Of a DNA stretch of 64,000 bases, positions 26,002-40,400 are shown one piece after another. Position numbers and translations under genes: made by a program. The notes beneath the pieces were generated by a model. That model ran no database searches. It was not told the origin of the DNA and saw only the letters and a list, made by a program, of their open reading frames with translations. Origin of the DNA: Bugula neritina (lineage: Eukaryota > Bryozoa > Gymnolaemata > Cheilostomatida > Bugulidae). Every line of letters begins with the position of its first letter. The first letter of the stretch is position 1. The stretch covers positions 33,459,773-33,523,772 of the forward strand of contig OZ037766.1 of NCBI GenBank assembly GCA_964035545.1, given 5' to 3'.

Positions 26002-29000
26002 ATGAGTGAGATTTCCTCATCACCGGGTCTAGCTTTTTATCCTGATGACCTGTTGCCACGCAGACAGCTTGTGCTTGGGGAAGCAGGCATTGGCAGCAGC
26101 TGCATTGGCAGCAGCAGCAGTGGCAGCAGAAGACTGAAGGTCACTATAAATAATGAGGTAGTAATTACGATGTATTAAACATATAATATTATGTTAACAT
26201 AGATAAGATATAACATATATGTTACATAAAGTGTATAACATATAGTATATATAACATATAGAGAGCATATATTACATAGAGTATATAGTAGAGAGAGAGT
26301 ATATAGCATGTTACAGCATATATAGTATATAAAACATATGATATAGAAGTGTGTATAGAGAGAAATATAACATGTGCATGTTTACTTACTGCAGGTTCTG
26401 GAGTACCCAGGGGAGTGGCTACGACACAACTGTCAGTGTACTGAGTGTTTTGGGCCGACATTTCATAACTTTGTTTCTAATTTTAGAACACTAGTAGAGC
26501 AAGATGTGCAACTGGTGTCTGTGTGCGTGATGGAGGTGAGTGTAATAGTACTCCCAGCTGCCATGGTGATGATATCATACTATAGCTGGGTGATGTCATA
26601 CTATAGCTAGGTGATGTCATACTATAGCTAGGTGATGATGTCATACTATAGCTAGGTGATGTCATATTATAGCTAGGTGATGATGTCATACTATAGCTAG
26701 GTGATGATGTCATACTATAGCTAGGTGATGATATCATACTATAGCTAGGTGATGTCATATTATAGCTAGGTGATGATGTCATACTATAGCTAGGTGATGA
26801 TATCATACTATAGCTAGGTGATGATATCATACTATAGCTAGGTGATGATATCATATTATAGCTAGGTGATGATATCATACTATAGCTAGGTGATGATGTC
26901 ATACTATAGCTAGGTGATGATATCATACTATAGCTAGGTGATGTCATATTATAGCTAGGTGATGATGTCATACTATAGCTAGGTGATGATATCATACTAT
27001 AGCTAGGTGATGATATCATACTATAGCTAGGTGATGATATCATACTATAGCTAGGTGATGATATCATATTATTATGTGTTTGTAGGACTGTTCGAGCATA
27101 CGTTGTAAGTTCAGTGATGATCACACATCAACTTACACTATCAGCTGGTTGTATAACAGAAGAATGACAAGAGAAGGCAACTTGGAGCGAAGAAAGAGTC
27201 TAATGCTCTTTCCGATTAAACCATGGCCAGACTCTGTTGAAATGGTTGTGAATTCAGACTCATATCAGCAGGTAAAGTACTTGATATACAAGTGATGACT
27301 GAGTAAGGTACTGTACACTACTGAGTAAGGTACTGTACACTACTGAGTAAGGTACTGTACACTACTGAGTAAGGTACTGCATACTACTGAGTAAGGTACT
27401 GTATACTACTGAGTAAGGTACTGTATACTACTGAGTAAGGTACTGTATACTACTGAGTAAGGTACTGTACACTACTGAGTAAGGTACTGCATACTACTGA
27501 GTAAGGTACTGTACACTACTGAGTAAGGTACTGTACACTACTGAGTAAGGTACTGTACACTACTGAGTAAGGTACTGCATACTACTGAGTAAGGTACTGT
27601 ATACTACTGAGTAAGGTACTGTATACTACTGAGTAAGGTACTGTATACTACTGAGTAAGGTACTGTACACTACTGAGTAAGGTACTGTACACTACTGAGT
27701 AAGGTACTGTATACTACTGAGTAAGGTACTGTACACTACTGAGTAAGGTACTGCATACTACTGAGTAAGGTACTGTACACTACTGAGTAAGGTATGCTGA
27801 TGGTCTCATCTCTTTGTAGGTAACTGAAACATTTGGAGGATTTGAGAAATTTGCTAAGTCACTGATTGTTGACGGAATATTTCTCATTACTGACTCACCT
27901 GACAAGTATGTGAATGAGGAGTTTGGTGAGAGGACAGGACTGAGACCAGTGAGCACTCATTATGGGTAATATGTACTATGAGTATATACATATATAATAT
28001 GAGTATATACATATATAATATGAGTATATACATATATAATATGGGTATATACATATGTACTATGAGTATATACATATATAATATGAGTATATACATATAT
28101 GATATGAGTATATACATATATAATATGAGTATATACATATATAATATGAGTATATACATATATGATATGATTATCTATATATATGTAATATGAGTATATA
28201 CATATATAATACGATTACTTATATATATAATATGAGTATATACATATATAATATGAGTATATACATATATGATATGAGTATATACATATATAATATGATT
28301 ATCTATATAATATAATATGAGTATATACATATATAATACGATTACTTATATATGTAATATGAGCATATATAACATTATATACATAATAATATGTAATGTT
28401 ATATATAATATCATGATAATATTATATATATAATGTTATATATAATATTATATATAATATTATTATGTAATATCATATAAAATATTATATATATATAATT
28501 GTAGATCTGTGCTGACAATAAAAAGTCTCAAGAACCAGGTCAATGTAGCAACCACATCTGGAGAGTTGGAGTTGCATATAGACGACACTTATTTGATATC
28601 CTGTCCCCAGGTAACTGTTCATCTCTTGTCCCACCTCCTTTTCCCATTTCATATTCATGTTATATGACATTGACTCATTATATGACACTGACTCATAATA
28701 TATGACACTGACACATATTATATAACACTGACACACATTATATAACACTGACACATATTGTATAACACTGACACATATTATATAACACTGACACATATTA
28801 TATAACACTGACACATATTATATAACACTGACACATATTATATAACACTGACACATATTATATAACACTGACTCATTATCTGACACTGACACATATTATA
28901 TAACACTGACACATATTATATAACACTGACACATATTATATAACACTGACACATATTATATAACACTGACACATATTATATAACACTGACTCATTATCTG

Positions 29001-30241
29001 ACACTGACACATATTATATAACACTGACACATATTATATAACACTGACTCATTATCTGACACTGACACATATTATATAACACTGACTCATATTATATAAC
29101 ACTGACTCATATTATCTAACACTGACACATATTATATAACACTGACACGTATTATCTAACACTGACACATATTATATAACACTGACACATATCATATAAC
29201 ACTGACACATAGTATATAACACTGACACATAGTATATAACACTGACACATATTATATAACACTGACACATATTATATAACACTGACACATATTATATAAC
29301 ACTGACACATATTATATGACACTGACACATATTATATAACACTGACACATATTATATAACACTGACTCATATTATCTAACACTGACACATATTATATAAC
29401 ACTGACACGTATTATCTAACACTGACACATATTATATAACACTGACACACATTATATAACACTGACTCATGTTATATAACACTGACACATATTATATAAC
29501 ACTGACTCATATTATCTAACACTGACACATATTATATAACACTGACACATATTATGCAACACTGACTTACTCTAGATTCAAATGCTACATGGTATAAAAG
29601 AGGCAGCTAAAGGAGGAGACAGTGTCTTAGTTGATGGTATAAAAGCTGCCAATGTATTGAGGGAGAAACATCCAGAATATTACAAGATACTCACAGAAAC
29701 AAACAACCGCGCAGATGGTGTGATCGCTTACAGAGACCGGCCTCAATTTTATCACACCAACAGCTGTCCGATCATCAATCTAAACGAAGATGGAGAACCA
29801 GAGTATATAAGATGGTCCAACCCCTCTCACAGCACCTTCTTTGGAGGGACAGCGGAAGAGTATGAACAATTCATCATGGCCTTTAAGCAGTTTTACAAAA
29901 TTCTCTATGACTGCGCAATTACAGTGAAAATTAAACCAGGTAAATAATTTTTAGTATTACTTGTATTTATAATGTAGTTTATTCAATTTATATGTTATAT
30001 ACAGCACAGTATGTGAGTAATATTCACTCAGCATATATGTGATAATATGTTACTATATGATGTGACATTATACATGCTTATTCTCACAGGCTATATTTTG
30101 GCCTTTGACAACAAGAGAGTAATGCATGGCAGGCTAGCCTTCGATCCTAATGAGCAGAGAGAACTTGAACTGTGGTACGTGGATTGGGACGCCCTGTACT
30201 CTACACTAAGAGTAAAAACCATCAATAATAACCTCCCCTAG
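26002..30241 (+). CDS. Gamma-butyrobetaine dioxygenase-like Fe(II)/2-oxoglutarate hydroxylase (7 exons)
   Basis: Family member of gamma-butyrobetaine dioxygenase (last step of carnitine synthesis) and trimethyllysine dioxygenase. Exons: 26002-26157, 26395-26535, 27086-27271, 27820-27965, 28505-28610, 29576-29939, 30090-30241; 416 codons against 387 in human BBOX1. The N-terminal zinc domain shows [15 protein letters not shown] with Cys65, Cys67, Cys70 in the C-x-C-x-x-C spacing, and His112 in DDHTSTY as likely fourth ligand. The double-stranded beta-helix holds the iron site His234-x-Asp236 (LHIDD) and distal His379 (RVMHGR); Arg390 is the likely 2-oxoglutarate anchor. The ending [12 protein letters not shown] favours BBOX over TMLHE. 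Residues 32-48 are a Ser/Gly-rich stretch not expected in the family. All catalytic residues are present, so an active enzyme is likely; the exact substrate is inferred. No mitochondrial presequence is obvious. Confidence 0.92.
26560..27070. repeat. 24/21-bp array (GCTAGGTGATGATGTCATAC), about 22 copies, dioxygenase intron 2
   Basis: Each unit has TAG|GTGATG and the near-palindrome GATGATGTCATACTATAGC. Starts about 25 bases after donor 26536 and ends 15 bases before the exon 3 acceptor. Confidence 0.93.
27293..27795. repeat. 22-bp array (GAGTAAGGTACTGTACACTA), about 23 copies, dioxygenase intron 3
   Basis: Each unit contains AAG|GTACTG, donor-like, and the palindrome GTACTGTAC-type core. Three- to five-unit blocks recur. 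Confidence 0.93.
27965..28370. repeat. 21-bp TATGAGTATATACATATATA array, dioxygenase intron 4
   Basis: The first unit is the exon 4 end itself: CATTATGG|GTAATATG is followed by TATGAGTATATACATA repeats. About 17 units, then AT-only sequence to the acceptor at 28504. Confidence 0.88.
28660..29560. repeat. 20-bp array (CACTGACACATATTATATAA), about 45 copies, dioxygenase intron 5
   Basis: Each unit holds ACTGAC, a good match to the branch-point consensus. The last unit (AACACTGACTTACTCTAG at 29575) supplies the likely real branch point and acceptor. Confidence 0.94.
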
Positions 30242-31401
30242 AGCTCAACTAATGAGTGAACATACAGCCATCGCCAACCTTAACACTCTGTTAATCTACT
30301 TGCCTGCAAGCTGTCTTTACTGCAGTATATCATACAACATATGCCGCTCTTATAGTGCTAGTTAGTGCTTGATAATAGAAATAGTATACTTTCACTAATA
30401 AACTGTTGAGTAATAGCCTAAGTACATTATAATGTATATGTTACTATAATAAGTTTTAATAAGTGCTCTGATATTTCAATATATTTTGGTTTCAACGGAT
30501 GAATGCTACAATATTAGGGATGCTGATGGGTGTTATTTAAAAACTTATGAAAACCAAAAATGACAAATGATTAGTAATTTTTTACTGTTTCATTGCCACC
30601 TTAATGTGATCAGAAAATAATTATAGTACCTATTAAATTCTTTATGCTCTGAATTATAAAGACTACAGCTAAAGAGGGAAAGTTAATCATATGGGTAATG
30701 AGTTTTGTTTATTTAGTTTAGTTCCTTGCTGAATTTTAATAAAAGCCTATGTGGTTAAAAAATATATTTATTAGGTTACCGTTTGTTTGTTTATTTCATC
30801 AATATATATACATAAAGTAAAGAAAATACAAGGGATCACCCAAAGGAGGTAATGATGAGGCCCAATGGTGCGCCATAGCAGAGACTGTGATTGGCAGTTG
30901 AAAAGCTAATAATGATTGCGATTATATGATTGCATCAAGATCACATTTTGCAACCCCAAAACTAAGCGACACATTGTAATTTTGTTATTATTTTGAAAAT
31001 GATAAAAACGTATGCGTTGTCCCGCGCAATATTAAAACACCAGAAGGACATGGCTGAGCAACACTTAACGAATAGCGTGCCGTGTAATAATTAGTGTGTA
31101 ATTAACGATTCCATTACTCTATTTGTGAATTGTTAAAATACACTGATTCGTTATTTATTCATAGGATTTCATCACGCAGCACATTGGCATTGCCAACACC
31201 ATTTTTGAACACCGTATCCTGTAAGGATAATCTAACCTAACGTATCACTAACTGAGAAGTTCCCTTCAATCCACCCACAGAAATCAACACCAAACTATTA
31301 AACTACATAATTAGTTTGGACTCTCATTTTTTGCACTTTGCTCTATAATAATAACTCGAAGTCGATCTGAGCTCAAATTGAAATTAATAAATATAATCAT
31401 A
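30242..31401. other. Intergenic region: dioxygenase 3' UTR to synthetase 5' UTR
   Basis: Unique AT-rich DNA and one of the few long stretches without a tandem array. The synthetase promoter must lie near 31200-31400, but no TATA box was identified. No other gene seen. Confidence 0.5.
30397..30402 (+). promoter_or_regulatory. Poly(A) signal AATAAA of the dioxygenase gene
   Basis: Canonical hexamer about 156 bases after the stop codon at 30241, the first in the 3' region. Confidence 0.6.
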
Positions 31402-34400
31402 ATGGAATTATCACCAGAGGAAGTTGAAGGCTTTGCAAGACAAACTTTGAAGTCTGTAAGTAATTTAGTATTTACTTTTACCTTTAGTCTTAAAGTTAAA
31501 AAACTATAAGCGTAAACATGAGGCACAAATAATTTAGCATATAAGTTTTAGGTAGTACTAGTACGTAGTTTTCTTTGTTTCACAATCAAATTGAGGGCAA
31601 TACTAATACTTGCGACACTAACTCTAAGTGACTATTAGTATTAGTATTACTATTAGTATTACTATTACTATTGGTATTAGTGTTACTATTAGTATTACTA
31701 TTACTATTAGTATTACTCAATTAGTATTACTATAACTATTACATTAGTATTAGTATTACTTGTAGGCCTAGATTCTAGTATATATTGAAAGCAATTTTAA
31801 TAAGTTTTTCTATAATTGATAATACCTAATTAATATAAATAAAAATATTACTATTACTAAAAAAATTAGTTTTAATATTATAATTATTATTACTATTACT
31901 ATTAGATTTAGTATTAGTATATTTTATAACCAGTAACTGTGAGTAATGAGTATCAGTATGGGATAAATCGTTACTATTAGTAGAGGTGTTCATATACTAG
32001 ACAAACTTCTCTAACGCACATTTGTTTTTACTTTTTAATCACTAACTTAGAGTAAAAGCAAAGGTGTAAATAATTTCCAACTGTGTTCTGGTGTTAGATT
32101 TTGAATAACTGTTTGTCACCAAGAGTGAAGTATAAAATACAAAATTTATTTTACTTTTAGTAACTTTTAGTAACTTAAAAAGCAAAGAATAAGCCTTTAG
32201 CTTTAAGATTGGCTGTTTTGAAATTTTTATTTTGTCACATATATTTACTAATGGTGAAATTAAAAGCAACTAGCATAAGGATAGTTGAACTTTATTAAAT
32301 AACAATTGCCATAACATATCACGGCACTAATTTGATAGCTGATTATTGGACTTGTCACTAATCCACTGTTGGATAATAATGAGTTGACAAGTTAGGGATA
32401 TACACCAAGTTAGGGATATACACCAAGTTAGGGATGTACACCAAGTGAGGGATATACACCAAGTTAGGGGTGTACACCAAGTTAGGGGTATACACCAAGT
32501 TAGGGATATACACCAAGTTAGGGGTATACACCAAGTTAGGGATATACACCAAGTTAGGGATATGCACCAAGTTAGGGGTATACACCAAGTGAGGGATATA
32601 CACCAAGTTAGGGATGTACACCAAGTGAGGGATATACACCAAGTTAGGGATATACACCAAGTTAGGGGTATACACCAAGTTAGGGATATACACCAAGTTA
32701 GGGATATACACCAAGTTAGGGGTATACACCAAGTTAGGGATATACACTAAATCTTTTAGTAATAGTAATAGTGTTTCCTGTTGTACATTGAATAGGAAGA
32801 AAAAGTGAAAGAAATGGAAGCTGAGTTGTTGAAGCTGCAGTCTCTATGCTCAGAGTCTGCTCTACGGGAGATATCGGAGGACATGGTGACCGAGGAGTTA
32901 GCTACTTTAAGGGCAGAAAATGCTAAACTGAGATATCGATGCAACATTCTGAGCAGGGTAGATAGTTTACTAGTGACTGTGTGTAGTATACTGAGTAGTT
33001 ATAGTAACTGTGTGTATTATACTGAGTAGTTATAGTGACTGTGTGTAGTATACTGAGTAGTTATAGTAACTGTGTGTAGTATACTGAGTAGTTATAGTAA
33101 CTGTGTGTAGTATACTGAGTAGTTATAGTAACTGTGTGTAGTATACTGAGTAGTTATAGTAATTGTGTGTAGTATACTGAGTAGTTATAGTGACTGTGTG
33201 TAGTATACTGAGTAGTTATAGTGACTGTGTGTAGTATACTGAGTAGTTATAGTAACTGTGTGTAGTATACTGAGTAGTTATAGTAACTGTGTGTAGTATA
33301 CTGAGTAGTTATAGTAACTGTGTGTAGTATACTGAGTAGTTATAGTAACTGTGTGTAGTATACTGAGTAGTTATAGTAACTGTGTGTAGTATACTGAGTA
33401 GTTATAGTAACTGTGTGTAGTATACTGAGTAGTTATAGTAACTGTGTGTAGTATACTGAGTAGTTATAGTAACTGTGTGTATTATACTGAGTAGTTATAG
33501 TAGCTGTGTGTATTATACTGAGTAGTTATAGTAACTGTGTGTAGTATACTGAGTAGTTATAGTAACTGTGTGTAGTATACTGAGTAGTTATAGTAACTGT
33601 GTGTAGTATACTGAGTAGTTATAGTAACTGTGTGTAGTATACTGAGTAGTTATAGTGACTGTGTGTAGTATACTGAGTAGTAACTGCGTGTGGTATACTG
33701 AGTAGTTATAGTAACTGTGTGTAGTATACTGAGTAGTTATAGTAACTGTGTGTATTAAGGCAGTTGAGGCAGAAGAGAGAAAAGCCAATACAGTGAAGAA
33801 ACCCCACATGTTAGACATCATTGGCTCTCTCACTGATCTCTTCACAGAGGCTATCAAGTCAGCATTCCCAGAACTGAGAGGGAAAACTCCGCAAGCTGTC
33901 ATGTCAGTCGCTACGAACCCCAAGTTTGGTGACTACCAGTGTAACAGTGCCATGGGCCTTGTACAGGTAGCTGTAATATATACCCTAGTGTGTGTAATAT
34001 ATACCCTAGTGTGTGTAATATATACCCTAGTGTGTGTAATATATACCCTAGTGTGTGTAATATATACCCTAGTGTGTGTAATATATACCCTAGTGTGTGT
34101 AATATATACTCTAGTCTCTGTAATATATACTTTAGTCCCTGTAATATATACTCTAGTGTGTGTAATATATACTCTAGTTCCTGTAATATCTGCTCTAGTG
34201 TGTGTAATATATACCCTAGTGTGTGTAATATATACTCTAGTCTCTGTAATATATACTTTAGTCCCTGTAATATATACTCTAGTGTGTAATATATACTCTA
34301 GTTCCTGTAATATCTGCTCTAGTGTGTGTAATATATACCCTAGTCTCTGTAATATATACTCTAGTCTCTGTAATATATACTTTAGTCCCTGTAATATATA

Positions 34401-37400
34401 CTCTAGTCTGTAATATATGTGACCTGGCACCACAAAACAAGGGATGTATATAAAATGTGTGATACCTAGTTATTACTATGGAGTGATAGAGCAGACTTTT
34501 TTGAACATTTTGCACTTTATTTGAAGTCTCTAGCATAAGTAGAACTCGAGATATCAGTATTTAAAAACCTTAACGTTTTTAGAATTTCTAAATTACTGTT
34601 TCGAGAAAATCGCGTTTCAAGTTGGCAACTCTAGAATAAGTTGAGAATTATTTGTTTACAATTTACAAGCCTTAGCAACGGGTCTTTGTATAACAGGAAT
34701 AGTGACAAATTTGGTATTAAAATAATTGTGAAAGTTTGGGCTTTCTGTTAAACTAAATTTCATGCTGCCTCAACTTAAATTTAGGTCAAATATGGCCGCC
34801 AAACTTTTTGTCTAATTTATTTGTCAATTTGCTTTTTACTTTGTTTAATGGTTGAAAGGTTTAACAATTCCAGCAAAGAAGAAGATGTTTCAGCAAGTTT
34901 GTGTGTTGAGATATTTAAATTAGGCATCCAAGTCAGCAGGAAATCATATAAAACAAAATGGCAGCTGCTTCCTCTTATACATTGAATACCTCCCTTTCCT
35001 CTAATATATTCTGTAATATATCAAATTGCAGCTATTGAGCTGTGCTGTTTCATAATTATTGCTTTATGAGTAGAACACTTATGAGAAAATTATTTGACTA
35101 TTATGAGATCATGCGAGGTTCATTCATAAATATCTTTATAATCTCTAACAGCAACTAAATTTAGCAATTGATTTGGCTGAGATGTTGAAAATATTATAAA
35201 CATAAAATCAGCTATTTGAACTTTTGAGTTTTATTAGGCATTATTATTCACATTTAAAACATCAAATACATTATTTTAAAAAACCAATTAAATGCAGTAA
35301 AAAATCCAGCCTGGATACAACCATTATGCTTGAATTAACTCTTATCAAGAAAAGAAAAATTAGATAGCTTCTACGGTTTTTGCAGAGAAGGCACTTATCA
35401 TCTTTCTACTTTCTTGGTCTTCATAATATGAGTTTACGGAGTATGGACACATAACATCATATATGTGGCAAAAGCTTCATCACTATCATCAGTTGATTTT
35501 CTAGCAATTATAGATGCTGCTACTTGACCTCCATCCTGCAAATCTACCCACTTATTGTCTATTCCAGAGCTGAAAGTACAATGTTGACTTTTTTTAAATA
35601 ACAAAAGGAAACGGTAGCTTGATTAGAAATTATACCCAGTTATATTATAAAAATTTAGTTGGCTGAACACTGTTGTAGTACTATTATGACAGTAGTTAAT
35701 TGTGATCCTGCATTTCATCAACGTTTAAATTTATTGAATTAAACAGAACAATTTAAATTAAAAAAATGCTTGATAATTTTCAAGCACATCATTAAAAGAC
35801 TGCAAACCTTTTTATGAATGAAATAAGCAGAAGCCATAACCTTGCAAGCCAAAATTCGGAGTGTCTACATTAGAAGTATTAGATTGATAGGTAGTAGAGT
35901 TGTGTAGGTATAAGTCTTCACTCTAATGCCCTCACAAGTGCACTTTCTAAAATGTACAGAATATCGGATTATTCTATATTAACATAGTATTATCAGTAAA
36001 ATTACACATTATGCACTTGAATATCTAGCATATCTGCAATTGGCAATTTTGAAGCAATGTCTTTAGATAACTATTAACCACTCAGGCATTCAATTGAGTA
36101 AAAAAGCTAGCTAAGTGCAACTGAGTCTATTAGAGACATTTACTATAAAATCAATTTGAATTCAATGAATTACTTTAAAATATGAATAAATTTTTGCTCA
36201 TCTTATAATAAAATTAAAAAGTTTAGACTATTTATGCATTCAGTTAGTGTTACTACTCACTAAATAAGACTAAAAGTAACTTACTGAAAAACTAAGTCAG
36301 TCAACTATAGAATCATCATGAACTCGCATTAATATTTCATCATTATAATCATTTACATTTAGTCACATTTTTCATTTCAATTTGGTTATAGGTGATGCTT
36401 TTATGAATATAAATATGATTATCAATTGAGTTTTGATAGTAACACTAACTGTAAGCCTGCATAATGTGATAAAGATTTTATCATTATATTTTAAATCAAA
36501 CTTTGAGCTAATTTAAAAATCACAAAAGGAACCGGTAGTTTGACTAGTACCAGTAGGCCTAATGTTAATACTAATAGTAATAGTAATCAGTAACTGTATT
36601 GACAAAATCTAAGACAGAGGCTAAAAGTTACTAAGAGTAAGAGTAAGTCTAATGTAAATTGAAATATCAACTATAGAATAAATCAATAAATATAATACTA
36701 TCAGTATGAGTATCAAGTTTTAATAGCATAGGCAAAACTCAGAGTCAGACCCAAATAATAATACAGTAATACTAATAAGTAATAAGTAATAGTAATACTA
36801 ATAGTAATAGTGAATTTATAACTATTAATTACTTATAGTTATACTTATAGTTATAGTTATACTATTAGTATTACTATTATTATTAATGAGTTACATTTGG
36901 TTTTACTACCAAATACCAGTATCAGTAAATCATGAATAATAGTCATTATGAGTAACCGTACCTCAAACTGTGAGTCATAGTGAAAGTCATTTAAATAGTT
37001 ACTAGTAGTAGTATAGAATAGAATAGACTAAGACAGACTCCTACTACTAGTGATAGTATAAATATTATTAAATTGATAACTACAAATAATCCTGGCAACA
37101 ATTCTAAGTTAGTAGCGTAAATGATTGTTTTGAGTATAATTACCTGTATTGTTGTGGTTTTCAAGCTTGAACGCTAAAGATAAAGATTAAGTTCAGCATT
37201 TATCACCAAAGGGCAAAACAGCTCAGTAACTTAAAAGCTAACTTTGGATGGAACACGATGAAAAACTAAAACTAGCCTTCGATTTTAAATATGATACTTC
37301 TGACAGTACGAAGAAAGAGGTGTAAGCTAAATTAATTTGATAAAAAATAAATTTGCAAGATCTCATGCTATGAAAGTGACTAAAATTGTCTTCTTTCTTT

Positions 37401-40400
37401 AATCGATAACTTCGCAATTTTTTCATCATTTAAAAAATTGAAAGCCTTAGTTACCAACTTTAAATGCAATTTTAGAGCTGAAGGAATCATCAAATGCTTA
37501 CGAAAATATTATTTTTGAAATCCTTAGATTTTTTTGCACTAGAAAAGTCTAAAATCTAAAAATTGGAAATTAATTTCAAATTTAAGTATTTCCAAATTAA
37601 ACCTTCATTTACTACACTTAATAAACGCCGCCACATCCCCGGTTTTGTCGCGACTGGTCACATATACTCTAGTCCCTGTAATATATGCTCTAGTGTGTGT
37701 AATATATACTCTAGTTTCTGTAATATATGCAGGCATTCAAGGGCGCCGGTGTCAAGGCTAATCCAAGAGAAATTGCTTCTAAAATAGTTGAGGCTCTTCC
37801 CCCAAATGACACCATTGCTAAGGTACTCTTCTCTATATAATATACTATAAAATGACACCATTGCTAAGGTACTCTTCTCTATATGATATACTATAAAATG
37901 ACACCATTGCTAAGGTACTCTTCTCTATATGATATACTATAAAATGACACCATTGCTAAAGTATTCTTCTCTATATAATATACTATTAAATGACACCATT
38001 GCTAAGGTACTCTTCTCTATATAATATACTATAAAATGACACCATTACTAAAGTACTCTTCTCTATATGATATACTATAAAATGACACCATTGCTAAAGT
38101 ACTCTTCTCTATATGATATACTATAAAATGACACCATTGCTAAAGTATTCTTCTCTATATAATATACTATTAAATGACACCATTACTAAGGTACTCTTCT
38201 CTATATGATATACTATAAAATGACACCATTGCTAAAGTATTCCTCTCTATATAATATACTATTAAATGACACCATTACTAAGGTACTCTTCTCTATATGA
38301 TATACTATAAAATGACACCATTGCTAAAGTATTCCTCTCTATATAATATACTATTAAATGACACCATTGCTAAGGTACTTTTCTCTATATAATATACTAT
38401 AAAATGACACCATTACTAAGGTACTCTTCTCTATATGATATACTATAAAATGACACCATTACTAAAGTATTCTTCTCTATATGATATACTATTCAATGAC
38501 ACCATTGCTAAGGTACTCTTCTCTATATGATGTACTATTCAATGACACCATTGCTAAGGTACTCTTCTCTATATGATATACTATTCAATGACACCATTGC
38601 TAAGGTACTCTTCTCTATATGATATACTATTCAATGACACCATTGCTAAGGTACTCTTCTCTATATAATATACTATTCAATGACACCATTGCTAAGGTAC
38701 TCTTCTTTATATAATATACTATTAAATGACACCATTGCTAAGGTACTCATCTATTACATAATTGTTGTAGACTGAGATAGCAGGTCCTGGATTTATTAAC
38801 ATTTTCTTGAGTAAGGATTTCGTAGCCTCTCAACTTCAAACCATGCTGGTGGAGGGGGTAAGAGCCCCCTATCTTGGGGAGAGAAAGAGGGTTCTAGTTG
38901 ACTTTTCTTCTCCTAACATTGCTAAGGAAATGCATGTTGGACACTTGAGGCAAGTGTCTATTATTATACTATAATATACAGGTAGCTATTATGTAATATT
39001 ATACAGGTAAATATTATGTAATATTATACAGGTAACTATTATGTAATAATATACAGGTAACTATTATGTAATAATATACAGGTAACTACTATGTAATAAT
39101 ATACAGGTAACTATTATGTAATAATATACAGGTAACTATTATGTAATAATATACAGGTAACTGTTATGTAATATTATACAGGTAACTATTATGTAATAAT
39201 ATACAGGTAACTGTTATGTAATATTATACAGGTAACTATTATGTAATAATATACAGGTAACTATTATGTAATATTATACAGGTAACTATTATGTAATAAT
39301 ATACAGGTAACTATTATGTAATAATATACAGGTAACTATTATGTAATAATATACAGGTAACTATTATGTAATAATATACAGGTAACTATTATGTAATAAT
39401 ATACAGGTGGTAACTGTTATGTAATATTATACAGGTAACTATTATGTAATAATATACAGGTAACTGTTATGTAATATTATACAGGTAACTGTTATGTAAT
39501 AATATACAGGTAACTGTTATGTAATAATATACAGGTAACTGTTATGTAATATAATACACATAACTATTATGTAATAATATGCAGGTCAACTATCATAGGA
39601 GACAGTATTAGCAACTTGTGTGAGTTCCTCGGCCATGATGTAGTTCGAGTGAACCACGTAGGTGACTGGGGCACACAGTTTGGTATGTTGATAGCTCACC
39701 TGCAGGACAAGTTCCCAAACTACGCCAAAGAGTCTCCTCCTATAGCAGATCTTCAGGCTTTTTATAAGGTATGACTTGATAATATAATGTGTTAGTATTG
39801 ACATGTTATATGTTAGTATTGACATGTCATATGTTAGTATTGACATGTCATGTGTTAGTATTGATATGTCATGTATTAGTATTGACATGTCATATGTTAG
39901 TATTGACATGTCATGTGTTAGTATTGATATGTCATGTGTTAGTATTGACATGTCATATGTTAGTATTGACATGTCATATGTTAGTATTGACATGTCATAT
40001 GTTAGTATTGACATGTCATGTGTTAGTATTGACATGTCATATGTTAGTATTGACATGTCATGTATTAGTATTGACATGTCATGTGTTAGTATTGACATGT
40101 CATGTGTTAGTATTGATATGTCATGTATTAGTATTGACATGTCATATGTTAGTATTGACATGTCATGTGTTAGTACTGCTACTTTTCAAGGAATCCAAGA
40201 AGAGGTTTGATGCGGAGAAGGAGTTCAAGGCGAGAGCTTACCAGGCGGTAGTGAAACTTCAGTCACATGACCAGGAACATTTGGCAGCTTGGAATCTGAT
40301 ATGTGATGTGTCAAGGAAAGGTGTGTGGTAATATAGGGAATATATACAGTATAGGGAATATACAGTATAGGGAATATACAGTGTAGGGAATATACTGTAT

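Noticed and set aside
31630-31930. Relationship between ATTAGT tracts here and in the insertion at 34419-37661
   Set aside because: Both are degenerate simple sequence; the similarity can arise independently.
32445-32750. Histidine/arginine repeat ORF (IHQVRG)
   Set aside because: Translation of the 18-bp intronic array; the opposite strand is open too.
39789-40331. Hydrophobic repeat frame running into synthetase exon 7
   Set aside because: Intron 6 array translation that happens to be in frame with the exon; the acceptor at 40190 marks the real boundary.
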